DNA of 64,000 bases. It comes from Myxocyprinus asiaticus. Lineage: Eukaryota > Chordata > Actinopteri > Cypriniformes > Catostomidae. The stretch spans positions 26,008,656-26,072,655 of the forward strand of contig NC_059348.1 of NCBI RefSeq assembly GCF_019703515.2, given 5' to 3'. Position numbers and translations under genes: made by a program. Below, in pieces: positions 41,791 through 53,443 of this stretch (within the stretch, counting starts at the first letter, position 1; each line of letters begins with the position of its first letter). The notes below the pieces were generated by a model. It saw only the letters and a program-made list of their open reading frames with translations. It ran no database searches and was not told the origin of the DNA.

Positions 41791-42559
41791 TTAAAGGACA
41801 CTGGTCTCAAAACAATTTAAAAAGCACCTTATTTTCATCCTTCCTCCGAATACATTTTTTAGTTTTCGCTCGCAGCCAAAGTCTGTTTTCAAACCTAGTG
41901 AGCTGCCTACGTAGACAGCATTTTACAGTAAGTTCAGAACAAGCACAACAACTCACTAGGTCTTGAGACACAGAAAAGTATGAGACAAAAGTTTGATGAG
42001 GAAATGCTCTCAGCACAATGACAAGAACTAGAGGACAGACAGAGGCATATCAATCAAGGCAAATCAAATGTGTGGTCACTGAAATGTGCAGGATCTGAGG
42101 TCAGGCAATACAGCTGTATAATATTTAAAATATATATATAATCTGCACATACTGTATGTCAATGTAATCAATATGTATAAATGAATTATATAAAAATGAG
42201 TAGACCGGTCAGTACTGATATCATTTCTTGATCTGAGGACAGGCTGATATTTCTACTACATACTGAAATAATAACCCCTCTAATAATGCCACTTTCGACA
42301 AAACAGATCATTTAAAGTCGCGGACAAATTAAGTGATAAAACATTATGAATTCTACTGGTTTATTACTATAAATTAATGTATAATTCAGACGAATTGTCT
42401 TTAGTGCACTAAAATGACACACCTCTGTTAACAGTTACTTCACTGAGGTTACAGATGAGAGACGCGTTAATCATGAAAGAGCAAGAAGTCACGCATCGGG
42501 TAAAATCAGTCTTACGTTTTAAGACACAAATAGTAATTGGATAAATTGATTATATGTAC

Positions 42560-42640
42560 CTTTTAGTAGCTGAAAACCTTGAGTTCAGTACAGCAGGGAG
42601 GCTGAGTAGACGAACAACCCAAATTCCTGAAATTCCGGAA
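42560..42640 (-). other. septin2: probable septin2 untranslated first exon and promoter
   Basis: A donor-like site GTACAT on the minus strand ends a possible exon at 42560. Upstream (higher coordinates) is TTCCGGAA, an ETS-type palindrome, near 42630. Mammalian SEPT2 also has untranslated 5' exons. The transcription start is not determined. Confidence 0.4.
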
Positions 42641-42944
42641 CTGCACAACTGTGAAAAACGAAGCGTTTAGAGACTGTCTGTGTTTCAAAATTAAAGTCCT
42701 GTCGCAGCAGCGTAGAAAAATTAAAAACTTCCACACTCAAATGTGGTGTCTACACAGAGCGGACTGACGTGTCTGGGTTATTAAAACTTGCATTCTTACA
42801 TATTTCAAAGCTAATATTTTATTATGTGACACGTTTCATTAGGCCAGCGGTTATCAAACTTTTCATCTTCCGAGCATCTGGCAATAGGATGCCTTTATGG
42901 TCTGAGATCGGAGATATCAAGTAAGAATATCCCACATCCAACTT

Positions 42945-43095
42945 GAATGGAACGCAGCATAACTACTGTGCATGCGCGTCACCAGGTTGATTGACAGGCA
43001 ATGTCTGTGATTGGCTCTTGTACCTGTAAGACTTTTCTACATCCGCCATATTGGGTGTTCCAGTTTCTCCCATTAATTTTAATACAAGTGTTCCG
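42945..43095. repeat. dispersed repeat family R1, copy 3
   Basis: Same orientation as copy 1, with GTGATTGGCTCTTGTACC and TCTACATCCGCCATATTGGG. Confidence 0.55.
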
Positions 43096-43163
43096 CAGTG
43101 GCGGTTCTGGCTTACTTGGTGCCTTAAGCGAGATCAGACGTGGCACTTAACCCCTTAACGCCC

Positions 43164-43188
43164 CTTATATATATATATATATATATAA
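43164..43188. repeat. (TA)n microsatellite
   Basis: Short TA run. Confidence 0.85.
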
Positions 43189-43589
43189 AATGGCACATTC
43201 TATTAACATTGACATTATACAGTATATACAGTACATAACTTAAATTGCACAATTAAATTATAGAGTCAATAAATAAAGTATATGGCAGAATTCTTACAAA
43301 ATGCTGCTACTCTGTGCTATTACACCTAATCCCTAATTTCAAATTTAACCCTCCTCTCCTAGTATTCACTGATGCAAAATCATCAATGACTTCGTCATAT
43401 CTGCCCAGCAATCACATGGTTGATGTGAATTATTGCAAGACCACTAAGAAGATCCTGTCATGGTGTAGCCTACCTATAGGCCTACTGTTTATCATGGTTA
43501 TCTTATGTTTGTTCATAATGTAAGTATACATTATGAACATCCATAGTCCTAACCATATAGAGACTTTAAGGCTGCCTGTCGGGACACCT

Positions 43590-43830
43590 TTATCCCATTG
43601 CGATCTTGCAAGCTGTGCGGGGGCAGGGTGGCACGATTTGGGGCACCTATCTCTGTCCCATCGCGATCTTGCAAGCTCTGTGTCGGGGCAGGGTGGCACG
43701 ATTTGGGGCACCTTTCTCCCATAGCGAACTTGCGAGCCAGGGGCGGGGCGTTACAATTCGAGGCACCTTTCTCCCATCGCAATTTTGTGAGTTCTGTGCG
43801 GGGGCGGCCTGGCAGGTACCATGTTGTGCC
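43590..43830. repeat. GC-rich minisatellite, about 3-4 units
   Basis: Units of roughly 60-75 bp carry ATCGCGATCTTGCAAGC, GGGCAGGGTGGCACGATTTG and GGGCACCTTTCTCCCAT, with divergence increasing to the right. Open frames on both strands here are a by-product of the repeats. Confidence 0.85.
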
Positions 43831-43989
43831 ACCCTAGGCGCCTGCCTATATCGCCTATGCCAGGATCTGCTACTGGTGCTCCATCTCAGGCCAAATAGTC
43901 TCTGGTTTCAGTACTACTGTTTAGGCTTTTGAAAATCAATAATTTCAGGTAAGCTAATATTCTTCCATCAGGTGTAATTGTGATGCTCA

Positions 43990-44520
43990 GAGTTCCTGTT
44001 TGTTTGTAACAAAATGCGATATGGGATAAAATTCAATGACATTCCTGATTAATTTAGGAGAACAGATTACAATTTCAACACATGACAGAGTTACTGTGGG
44101 AAGATATACAGGACTATTTTCAAACCAAATTGCAAATTGTATTTGCAATTGCGTTTTCTATTTGTGGATGCATAAATTGTGACATAATATAAATGCAATT
44201 GCAAAGTGCATATTACCGTTTGCATTTTCATTTACACAAACGTACAAAGTCTGCCAAATTTCAATTGGAAAAGCAAAATCCGTTTGCAATTGCATTTCTT
44301 ATGTTTTACGATTTATGACCTTGTCATATTGAAAAAGCAATATTAATTACCCCGTTTGCTATTCCACTTCCTTGGAGTCCCATATGTTGCCAGCCAAAAT
44401 TCAAATGGAATCGCAATTTCTTTGCACTTGTGTTTCCGATGCCTTACACAGACACCTGTCAATCAGTTTTGGGGGTGGGAGTTTATTCTGTGGGGCGTGT
44501 TTGTAATTGGAAGTGACGAC
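43990..44520. other. AT-rich sequence with repeated TTGCAATTGC phrases
   Basis: Several near-palindromic AATTGCAAATTG-type words lie immediately upstream of the DIRS-like coding region, and may be its 5' non-coding part. Confidence 0.35.
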
Positions 44521-44524
44521 AGTC

Positions 44525-46190
44525 ACAATCCACCGCATTTTAGAGACTGCCCTCGCTGTGAGGGCATGAGTCTCAAGATGCTTCGCTCTCAAATCGCCCA
44601 CGAGGGACGATTCAGCCTCACGCACCCTCCCACCCGGCTCTTCTGTGACTCCCGAGGAATCACACGAGGAGGCACAGTGGAGCAGGATGAATTTGAGGTG
44701 GACCTCGTGCTGGCACATGCCCCGCGAGCCCCTCAATCTCCATATACTGCGTCTGTGCCGATACAGTATGTGCGTGACGAGCTTCAGCCCTCTGCAGGAG
44801 CGCGTGACCTCTTCACGTTCGCCGGTTCTGATGCTGGGGATTATGTTATGTCTCTTGCTGCATCTGGCGAGTGGTCAGTGGATGGCGAGGAGCATGCACG
44901 TGCCACTGACAAGGAAAAGCTTCACGTCCTTTCAAGGGCGGTCCAAGATCTTGGTTTCAATTGGTCTCCAGAGAAACCTGAAAAATCATGCCTTGATGGA
45001 TGGTTTGTGAAGTCCGGACACGTTAATTGACTGCATTCCGCAGATCTGCCCCACTCTTCCCAGAAGTTCATAAAGAACTGACAAAATCCTGGCGCGCGCC
45101 GTATTCAGATCGCTCGCACAGCGATCCCACTCTTCTCAATAAAGTGAACCACGGGGAACACAAACGTTATGCCCAACTACCCCCGTGAAAGAGGTGGTAG
45201 TGGCACATCCCTGCCCAAGGAGTAGCAAGGAATCACACATGCCGTTCATCTTTCTAATCCATGTCGACTAACGTCCGCACTGGCTGGAAAAGCATACTCA
45301 GTGGCGGACCAAACTGGTTCAGCACTCCATGTGATGACGGTGCTCCAAGTTTTCCAGGCTAAGCTCTTCATACAAATGGATGAGCATGGCTATGATCCAG
45401 AGACGTTCAAAGAGCTCCGCACCGCTACGGACTTAGCACTGCGAACCACAAATGTCACTGCACAGGCCAATGGGAAGTCAATGAGCAACCTGGTGTTTTT
45501 GGATCATCACATCTGGCTGACCCTCACGGAAATGCGTGACGCGGAAAAAGCCGCTCTATTTGATGCTCCGGTGTCTCCAACCGGCCTTTTCGGAAGCTGT
45601 GTGGATAGATTTGCTGAGCGCATCATTTTCATGCGGATCATGGTGACTCGCCACTGTCTGGCTACTCTAGCACCATTGACTGCGCCAGCCTTCTACCAAT
45701 AGGGTGTTATGCTGGGTCAAGTTTTCAGTAAGAAAGTGCTGACCACAAATTCATCCAACACAGGTCAGGGCGTGGTGTGTGATGGACGCCTGACTTTCGA
45801 CACCTGGACAGGTGCGAAGTGGCCATGACATGTCAACCGCTTAGAGCTACTGGCTGTCTTTCTAGCTTTAAAGCTTTTTATTCCGATATTGTGAATCACC
45901 ACATTCTGATTCGTTCGGACAACACAACTGTAGTGGCGTATATATTTCACCATGACGCGCTGGCCCACGTATGGCTGGAAAAAGGCAAGTATGCATTTCC
46001 CCTGGTGCACCTTCTTCATTCTGTCATCAGCAGGTCCGGGTGGACATGGAAACAGTTCTGGTAATTGTGCCAAAATGGCCCAATCAGTCCTGGTTTCTGG
46101 AGATGGTAGAAATACTGGACGGCCTTTTTCCCTCCTCCATTTAATTCGGATGAGGAACAGCCCTTGCATTTGTTATGCCCTTTGCTAGCG
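44525..46190 (+). mobile_element. DIRS-like (tyrosine-recombinase) retroelement fragment
   Basis: A gag-like region has open frames at 44356-45030 and 45301-45702. The second contains ATDLALRTTNVTAQANGKSM, LDHHIWLTLTEMRDAEKAAL and FDAPVSPTGLFGSCVDRFAE, a pattern I know from teleost DIRS1-type gag proteins. Further on, HILIRSDNTTVVAYIFHHD (near 45898-45955) matches the RNase H region of these elements. The reverse transcriptase core is mostly deleted, the frames are shifted, and no tyrosine recombinase is visible. Degenerate. Confidence 0.75.
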
Positions 46191-46214
46191 CTACACACAT
46201 ACGTTGAGCGCACA

Positions 46215-46241
46215 CACTAGTGTGTGTGTGTGGGGGGGGGG
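46215..46241. repeat. (TG)n / G-run simple repeat
   Basis: TGTGTGTG followed by ten Gs. Confidence 0.85.
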
Positions 46242-46244
46242 GTG

Positions 46245-46960
46245 TTGCCCTCCCAGCCGCACCTGCTGGCAGGCTTTCCACACCTTTTGAGATCTGGGAG
46301 GGAGACAAGGGGAGGGAAAAGAGGAGATGGAAAGGGCTAGGCAGAGCAACAGTGAGAGAGAGAGAGAAAAAATTGCTCGCCAGTTCCCCAACATGCCGTC
46401 GCCTGGTCCTCGACCACTCCTCCACCCTCTGGCGGATGACAGCCGCTCCTCCCCGGGTGGACTGGAGTTTGTCCTCTGACCCCTGGTGGATGGAACGCCC
46501 CTCCACATTCTGGCGGCCGGTAGTGAGCTCCTCCGCCCCTGGCAGCGGCTCCACCGCTCCAGACGGAAGGAAGTGAGCCCCTCCTCCCCTCACGGACAGC
46601 GGCCATTCCTCCGCGTCCAGATGGCCGCGGCTGCTCCTTTGGGCGGACGGCAGTGGCAAGGACTTCTCGAAAGCGCATCCCTCCTCCTTCCCGGGCTTCG
46701 GCACCAATGTGACACGGTTCAAATGGTCAAGAAGGAGGCAGGAACCGGATAAAGCATCAAAGTAATATTTTAATGAAAACTTAAACAAAAAATATAAACA
46801 TAAACACACGGAAGCTGCATGTGGCTCTCTCTCTCTCGAACTGCCGCATCCGGCTTGGCGAGCCGCGGAGGGAGACAGGCCTGATCAGTTCTGGCCAAAT
46901 TACGGAGATCATCCAATGGGGATCTTGTGTCCCATGAGGTGAGGAGAGTGGGAGGGCTTT
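46245..46960. repeat. GC-rich repeat of unknown class
   Basis: The composition is sharply GC-rich, with frames open in several phases on both strands (up to 222 codons on the minus strand). The content is proline/serine/arginine-rich low complexity without a domain. It is followed by TGACACGGTTCAAATGG and an A-rich AATGAAAAC stretch, so it looks like an untranslated or terminal part of a retroelement. Confidence 0.45.
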
Positions 46961-46961
46961 C

Positions 46962-48683
46962 TTGGAGACACCACGGCATTTTCTTGTTCCTAGACGTTGC
47001 GAATTCAACAGTGAGAAACGTGATCAATTCAAGGAATGCAAGAAACTTTTACACCAACAGAAGGTCGCTTTTGCACTGATATTCCCTGCCAAATTGAGAA
47101 CAGATGTTAAGGATGGCTATAAAACATTCACATGCCCAAAGCAAGCGATGTCCTTCATAAAGTCAATGGAGTAAGTCATCTTGTGGTACTCACATTGCAG
47201 CCAAATGGACCGGCTCACTGAACATTTGCTTGACTGTTTGAGGAAACTGAGCGCTTTTTTTAATGATGGTTCCGCCTAGCGGCTGGAGTTTATTTTGTAG
47301 AGGAACACACCTTCAGGACAGTTCTATGGATGAATCTACACACTCTTTGTACTTATTCCTACTTTTGGCTGGAGTTTGTTTTGTGGAGTATTTCTTGCAA
47401 AGGCATTGGAGTGATTAATTCATTTGTTTGCACTCATGTTGCAGCCGAGTGGACCAGTTCACCGAACATTTGCTTGACTGTTTGAAGAATCTGTGTGCCT
47501 TCTTTATGCTGGTTCCGCCTAGTGGCTGGAGTTTATTTTGTAGAGTAACACACCATCAGGACAGTTTTATGGATGAATATACATGCTCTTCGTGTTTATT
47601 CCACCTATTGGCTGGAGTTTGTTTTATAGATTATATTTGCCATGTAATTCTGTCTCACAAAATTTTTATAGAAATACCGGACTTGAGTAATCCGATGGCA
47701 AAGTTGTCACGGGAGTACATGGACTGTTTGAGTTTGGAGGGATGGGCGCCAGTTGGCACTGTCGTGCGCGGGGTTAATGCGCACATTTTTCTTTTTTCTG
47801 TTTGTTTGGTTTTGGGGGATGTTCGGGTTCTAATGGTTGCACTAATGTTGGAATGTAGTCTTCATAATTTTGTTTTTGACACACAATCTATTTTTTCTTA
47901 TATGTCAAAATGTAAAATGTTAATATGAGTGGATTGTGTCTCTCCACGTGGAATGTGAATGGGTTGGGGCAACCCATAAAAAGAAGGAAGGTTATTTCTC
48001 TTCTTAAGTGTAAGAAATATGATATATTGTGTCTTTAAGAAATGCATCTTTCTCCGCAGGAAGCTGAAAAATTTGGAAAGTTATGGGGTGGCCATTTTTT
48101 TTTTTTTATAGTGCTGGCTCAAGTAAGAGCATGGGATGAGCTGATAAGTAAACATCTACAATTCAAATGTCTCAAACAGAGTAAAGATAAATTAGGAAGA
48201 GTCATTATTCTTTTAGCTGAAATTCAGGGACAAAGTCTTATTTTGGCTAATATTTATGTATCTAACATTGATGATCAGGGCTTTTTTATAGATCTTGAAG
48301 GGATATTGCAAGCCGCTGGCACCCCTCATGATATAATATTGGGAGGAGACTTTACTTGATGGACTCATAGTTAATAAAAAATCAATGATCATAGTGAAGC
48401 AAAAGTGTGCAAGCCCCCTAGAGCAACATTGACACTTCACAGGATGTGTAAAAATCTTGGTCTTACAGATATTTGGAGACTTTTGAACACATCTGGTAGG
48501 GACTATAAATTGTTTTCATCAGTCCATAAGATTTAGTCTATAATAGATTTTCTTTATATATATATATATATCTACGTCCCTCATTTCATCTGTTGTTGAT
48601 TGCTCAATTGGAAACATTTTAGTCTCAGATCATGCACTGGTGTGTTTAGAGGTGTTGCCACATATGGAGAAAAGGAAATCATA
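46962..48683 (+). mobile_element. L1-like LINE fragment (ORF1 end, spacer, ORF2 endonuclease)
   Basis: The frame at 46962-47174 ends an ORF1-like protein (LIFPAKLRTDVKDGYKTFTC). A spacer with two 215-bp direct repeats follows. At about 47926 ORF2 begins (CLSTWNVNGLGQPIKRRKV), and continues in another frame with LQEMHLSPQEAEKFGK, LILANIYVSNIDDQG and DIILGGDF, the motifs of an apurinic-type endonuclease. The catalytic WNVNG, QE and GGDF blocks are visible but frameshifts and stops are present. It is cut off at 48684 by a Tc1 element; no reverse transcriptase follows. Confidence 0.82.
47191..47640. repeat. two direct repeats of about 215 bp in the LINE spacer
   Basis: Units at about 47191-47420 and 47428-47640 share GAACATTTGCTTGACTGTTT, GGTTCCGCCTAG, GGCTGGAGTTTATTTTGTAG and CAGGACAGTT. 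Confidence 0.8.
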
Positions 48684-48685
48684 TA

Positions 48686-50244
48686 CAGGTGCATCTCAAT
48701 AAAATAGAATGTCGTGGAAAAGTTCATTTATTTCAGTAATTCAACTCAAATTGTGAAACTCGTGTATTAAATAAATTCAATGCACACAGACTGAAGTAGT
48801 TTAAGTCTTTGGTTCTTTTAATTGTGATGATTTTGGCTCACATTTAACAAAAACCCATCAATTCACTATCTCAAAAAATTAGAATACATCATAGGACCAA
48901 TAAAAAAAACATTTTTAGTGAATTGTTGGCCTTCTAGAAAGTATGTTCATTTACTGTATATGTACTCAATACTTAGTAGGGGCTCCTTTTGCTTTAATTA
49001 CTGCCTCAATTCGGCGTGGCATGGAGGTGATCAGTTTGTGGCACTGCCGAGGTGGTATGGAAGCCCAGGTTTCTTTGACAGTGGCCTTCAGCTCATCTGC
49101 ATTTTTTGGTCTCTTGTTTCTCATTTTCCTCTTGACAATACCCCATAGATTCTCTATGGGGTTCAGGTCTGGTGAGTTTGCTGGCCAGTCAAGCACACCA
49201 ACACCATGGTCATTTAACCAACTTTTGGTGCTTTTGGCAGTGTGGGCAGGTGCCAAATCCTGCTGGAAAATGAAATCTTTAAAAAGCTGGTCAGCAGAAG
49301 GAAGCCTGAAGTGCTCCAAAATTTCTTGGTAAATGGGTGCAGTGACTTTGGTTTTCAAAAAACACAATGGACCAACACCAGCAGATGACATTGCACCCCA
49401 AATCATCACAGACTGTGGAAACTTAACACTGGACTTCAAGCAACTTGGGCTATGAGCTTCTCCACCCTTCCTCCAGACTCTAGGACCTTGGTTTCCAAAT
49501 GAAATACAAAACTTGCTCTCATCTGAAAAGAGGACTTTGGACCACTGGGCAACAGTCCAGTTCTTCTTCTTAGCCCAGGTAAGACGCCTCTGACGTTGTC
49601 TGTGGTTCAGGAGTGGCTTAACAAGAGGAATACAACAACTGTAGCCAAATTCATTGACATGTCTGTGTGTGGTGGCTCTTGATGCCTTGACCCCAGCCTC
49701 AGTCCATTCCTTGTGAAGTTCACCCAAATTCTTGAATCGATTTTGCTTGACAATCATAAGGCTGCGGTTCTCTCGGTTGGTTGTGCATCTTTTTCTTCCA
49801 CACTTTTTCCTTCCACTCAACTTTCTGTTAACATGCTTGGATACAGCACTCTGTGAACAGCCAGCTTCTTTGGCAATGAATGTTTGTGGCTTACCCTCCT
49901 TGTGAAGGGTGTCAATGATTGTCTTCTGGACAACTGTCTTCCCCATGATTGTGTAGCCTAGTGAACCAAACTGAGAGACCATTTTGAAGGCTCAGGAAAC
50001 CTTTGCAGGTGTTTTGAGTTGATTAGCTGATTGGCATGTCACCATATTCTAATTTTTTGAGATAGTGAATTGGTGGGTTTTGTTAAATGTGAGCCAAAAT
50101 CATCACAATTAAAAGAACCAAAGACTTAAACTACTTCAGTCTGTGTGCATTGAATTTATTTAATACACCAGTTTCACAATTTGAGTTGAATTACTGAAAT
50201 AAATGAACTTTTCCATGACATTCTAATTTATTGAGATGCACCTG
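48686..50244 (-). mobile_element. Tc1-like element with uninterrupted transposase frame
   Basis: The ends CAGGTGCATCTCAATAAA and TTATTGAGATGCACCTG are flanked by TA. Inverted repeats of about 200 bp lie at 48686-48886 and 50045-50244. The minus-strand transposase is open from 49982 to 48966 (see CDS). It is inserted into the LINE fragment; a near-identical copy lies at 56842-58424 in the same orientation. Confidence 0.95.
48966..49982 (-). CDS. Tc1/mariner DD34E transposase, open frame
   Basis: This enzyme cuts and re-inserts DNA at TA sites. The 338-codon frame has an N-terminal helix-turn-helix region (TFIAKEAGCSQSAVSKHVNR), a basic linker (SGRKKCGRKR), a second helix-turn-helix, then the catalytic domain: first Asp in LFSDESKF, second Asp in QQDLAPAHTA, Glu in DLNPIENLWG. 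There are 34 residues between the last two, which is the Tc1 DD34E spacing. Compared with the copy at 57 kb it has lost four residues near the start (in MGKTVVQ), one in SLMIVKQ and two just before the second Asp (FKDFIFQQD), all in frame. Activity is therefore uncertain. Translation could start at MVSQ or at the downstream MGKT. Confidence 0.92.
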   Translation of the reverse strand: MVSQFGSLGYTIMGKTVVQKTIIDTLHKEGKPQTFIAKEAGCSQSAVSKHVNRKLSGRKKCGRKRCTTNRENRSLMIVKQNRFKNLGELHKEWTEAGVKASRATTHRHVNEFGYSCCIPLVKPLLNHRQRQRRLTWAKKKNWTVAQWSKVLFSDESKFCISFGNQGPRVWRKGGEAHSPSCLKSSVKFPQSVMIWGAMSSAGVGPLCFLKTKVTAPIYQEILEHFRLPSADQLFKDFIFQQDLAPAHTAKSTKSWLNDHGVGVLDWPANSPDLNPIENLWGIVKRKMRNKRPKNADELKATVKETWASIPPRQCHKLITSMPRRIEAVIKAKGAPTKY

Positions 50245-50247
50245 TAG

Positions 50248-50430
50248 TTGGGGCGTGGGTAGCTCTATGGTAAAATAAGCTGGCTACCACCCCTGGAGTT
50301 CACTAGCTCGCTAGTTCAAACCCCAGGGCGTGCTGAGTGACTCCAGCCAGGTCTCCTAAGCAACCAAATTGGCCCAGTTGCTAGGGAGGGTAGAGTCACA
50401 TGGGGTAAACTCCATGTGGTCGTTATAATG
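50248..50430 (+). mobile_element. tRNA-derived SINE fragment
   Basis: Starts GGGGCGTGGGTAGCTCTATG, has a box-B-like AGTTCAAACCCC and the body CTGAGTGACTCCAGCCAGG. Same family as 32332-32737, truncated at the 3' side. It abuts the right end of the Tc1 element. Confidence 0.8.
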
Positions 50431-53091
50431 TGGTTCGTTTACATAAAAAAATTATGTAATATGAAGAAGAAATAATAAAGATTCTTCACTATTTCTTGGT
50501 CACATATCAAATGTAAGCAAATATATGATATTAACACAAATGTTAACCCCTTTGTTCAAAAGAACAACAAGCATTCAGTAACATCACAAGATGCTCTTTG
50601 GAACATTTTCAGATCATGCTGTGATAAAATGGATCTGGTTTTGCACTTGTGAATTCTGAGTCAGCTCGAGAGGGTGCTGTCATTAAAGCACAAGAAGCGC
50701 ATACCAAATATTTAGAATTGAAATAAAAGAGTAAAAACTGTGGTTTATGATACTATTTACACACATTTTGTTTTTCATCCTGTTGCACAGTGTAAGTCAT
50801 TTTCTTACATTAGTTTTCAAACGTACTTGACCCTGAAAATTTCCCTTCTCAGAATGCATGATATTAGACACCATGTTTCCAGCAACCATATGTTTAAGGA
50901 GGATTAGCCAGAACTACGAAAACAAACACAAACACTTGATGGGCAGAATTACATGCTCCAACTTCTACTTTGCACATTTTTAAAAACATTTTCTTTCATT
51001 TATTTTAACAAATTATTTGTTTTATTTTTTCAAACTCTTGTGCATGACTACATCTGTGCTTTTGTAAAAGCAACAGAAATGTACATATTTTTACAGTTTT
51101 TCTGGATTAAACATTTAACTGTAGTAAACAAAACGTATGACACCAACGAGTGACCACAAAAATACTGCTTATGAGTTCATGGGGAATAAACAGAATGCAG
51201 AGGCATTCTGTTTATCCCCATCAACTTATATTGAGTAAGTACTGCCATGCTTACATGGCATTTTTCACTTGAAAGCTCCGTTTAATTTGCTGTGGCACAT
51301 TTGAAATCTTTAGTCTGCATTTAGTGCTTTTCTCAGAAATGCCTTATTGCAAATGTCTGCTGACTGGTGTAATTTTGGGCTTGCAGATAGGCAGGTAATA
51401 ATGTCCCCCTGCTTTATCTCTAGTGTGGTGCAAGTATTAATCCTCTCAGGATTTGAGCTGTCGCCTCCATTCCTCCAACACATTTACTAGCAATATTTCC
51501 ATGAAAGACTATTAAGACCTCTCTCAAATATGATTAAAGTAAGCACAAGCCTCAAGCTTTATCCCCTCAAGCAAAGAAAATCTGTAGGATTTCTCTAAGA
51601 AATGTTTTCAAAAGGTGCCACAGATATCTTCCAGGTCCAGTATTCAGAGGTCTTATATCATGCTTAAATTTCTCTGTATTTATAGATAGTTGCAACGTGA
51701 ATAGAACTCATTGAAATAATCTAGAGTAGTCAAAGAATGTTTTGTACATTCTTAAACATATCTAACATATGGTAAATTCATTGCATACAGTGTATTATGT
51801 TTAGACCTAAGATAATTAATTTTAAGTGAATAGCATTTATTCCCCTTTTATACTAATTTTAACTTCTCCCAGATCCTTATAATTAGTTTGACATTATTCA
51901 TTATTAGTATTTCTTGAAACATTTGCCTAAGTGCCTTTGTACTTTTTATTTGTATAAATTGAATCAATGTGATGTTAGGCATATTGAAGCAAACAAATTA
52001 CTTGAAAACACACCTGTTTTATTTACATATTCATATGCAATATTTCTTAGCATCTTAATATTTTGTACAAATCAGTATTGTACTTCTTTTTCAACCCTCA
52101 AATGCTTCTCTGAACAAAGTATTTCCCAATATGTATGAATGCATTTTTATATCAATATCTTTTAGCTTACAGTCTGAAAACAAAAGATGAATTAAACATT
52201 TACATTTAGAAGCATCTGCCCTGTGGTCCCCTCTAGCCTGATGCAGCAAGTGTGGCAAAAGTTATTTATTTCCCCACAGTAAAGTTAAGATGTTCTTGAT
52301 AAAGAAGTATGCCATTTTTTTAATCCTGCTTGTCAACTGAGGCAATGATAGAAGGTGTCTAAAGGGTGCAAAGCCTATAGGTATGATCGCTCTTTCAATG
52401 ACCATATGATCTCTCCATAAAACATTTAAAATGTAAATTAATTTAATTCTAAATCTTCTAAATGTTTCTAGCTACATTTACATACAAGTGTGTTGCTTTA
52501 ATGAAATCACATGTTTCAATATCGCATTCTCTAAAAATGGGCCATATAATATTATTCTAAATTTCTACGCCAGCATTTGTTGTAAATAATCCTTCAGAAC
52601 CAAGGACAGCACAATACACCTTTTTCACTCTGCGGGTTTTGGAACGAGGAAGTAAACGTTTGCAGGGTAAACTTCGACAGCGGTGAATGGGAGATCACAG
52701 TAAATATTATTTTCACTTACCCATTTGCTCCAAGACCAAAAGAAAAAATCCACTAATACGTCTGAATAACATTCCAGAAGAGTAAAAAAAATAGAGAGCG
52801 GTGGATAAATGTCAAATTTACTGTCACTCTCTCAGCATCTGTAATAAACCCCCTCACAGCTGTAGAAATTCGTTTTTTAAAACTAATTCCAGGGTAATAT
52901 AACACAAAGCATAATGTTATAAATTTACAGTCAATATTTTGTGTGTGCAATATTACGTGTGTGCGTTTTCGGGAGGGGGTAACTGGGAGGATGGGTTTTC
53001 TAAACTTTTATAGACTAATTTATTAAGTTCAAAAGTGTGCTTTTTGCAGAAATCGCTGATTTTGTGGTATCTTTGTAACTGTATTATGTTG
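50431..53091. other. repeat-poor region upstream of the Sox gene
   Basis: About 2.6 kb without recognisable mobile elements, a contrast to the rest of the window. No coding exon is recognised. It contains a strong hairpin at 51179-51221. Developmental transcription factor genes often sit in such regions with cis-regulatory elements, so conserved non-coding elements may be present; this is inference. Confidence 0.45.
51179..51221. repeat. strong short hairpin
   Basis: ATGGGGAATAAACAGAATGC and GCATTCTGTTTATCCCCAT pair over 19 bp with one bulged base and a 4-bp loop (AGAG). Confidence 0.85.
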
Positions 53092-53443
53092 CTAACTCGC
53101 GCTGATTGGGCGCACGAGGTGATGTGTCAGAGCGCGCGCGTCCCAGAGCAAAGCTTTCTTTGAATCTCGCCCGCATTTGACAGGTATTTGAAACAAACAT
53201 CTCACAAACCAAGTAGTCTTTCTCGCATAATTCTGTTTTGGAGGCAAAGAAATAATCCTACTTTTTCGATCATTAGTATTGGCGCTTGGGCATCTCCATG
53301 ATCCGAGGAACAGACTTGCATAGACATTGACTTATCAGAGCAAGAATCCCCTCTTTCTGCAGATGATTTGAATATACTTTCAGGTGTTACAGCAACTTTT
53401 TTCTATCTTCACTGACGCAAAGCAGCAAATGCAATTCATGAAC
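53092..53443 (+). promoter_or_regulatory. probable promoter and 5' untranslated region of the Sox gene
   Basis: A CpG-rich patch (AGAGCGCGCGCGTCCC at about 53130) with an inverted CCAAT box (GATTGGGCGC at about 53103) lies 300 bp before the start codon. The sequence is otherwise AT-rich. No TATA box is obvious. Confidence 0.45.

Noticed and set aside
43430..43932. Overlapping frames on both strands (up to 108 codons)
   Set aside because: They coincide with the GC-rich minisatellite and repeat the same peptide in shifted frames.
46141..46809. 222-codon minus-strand open frame in GC-rich DNA
   Set aside because: Low-complexity Pro/Ser/Arg composition, several phases open on both strands, no domain, and repeat-like surroundings.
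53384..53443. N-terminal extension of the Sox protein starting at 53384
   Set aside because: That codon is GTG; the family-like start [12 protein letters not shown] uses the ATG at 53444.
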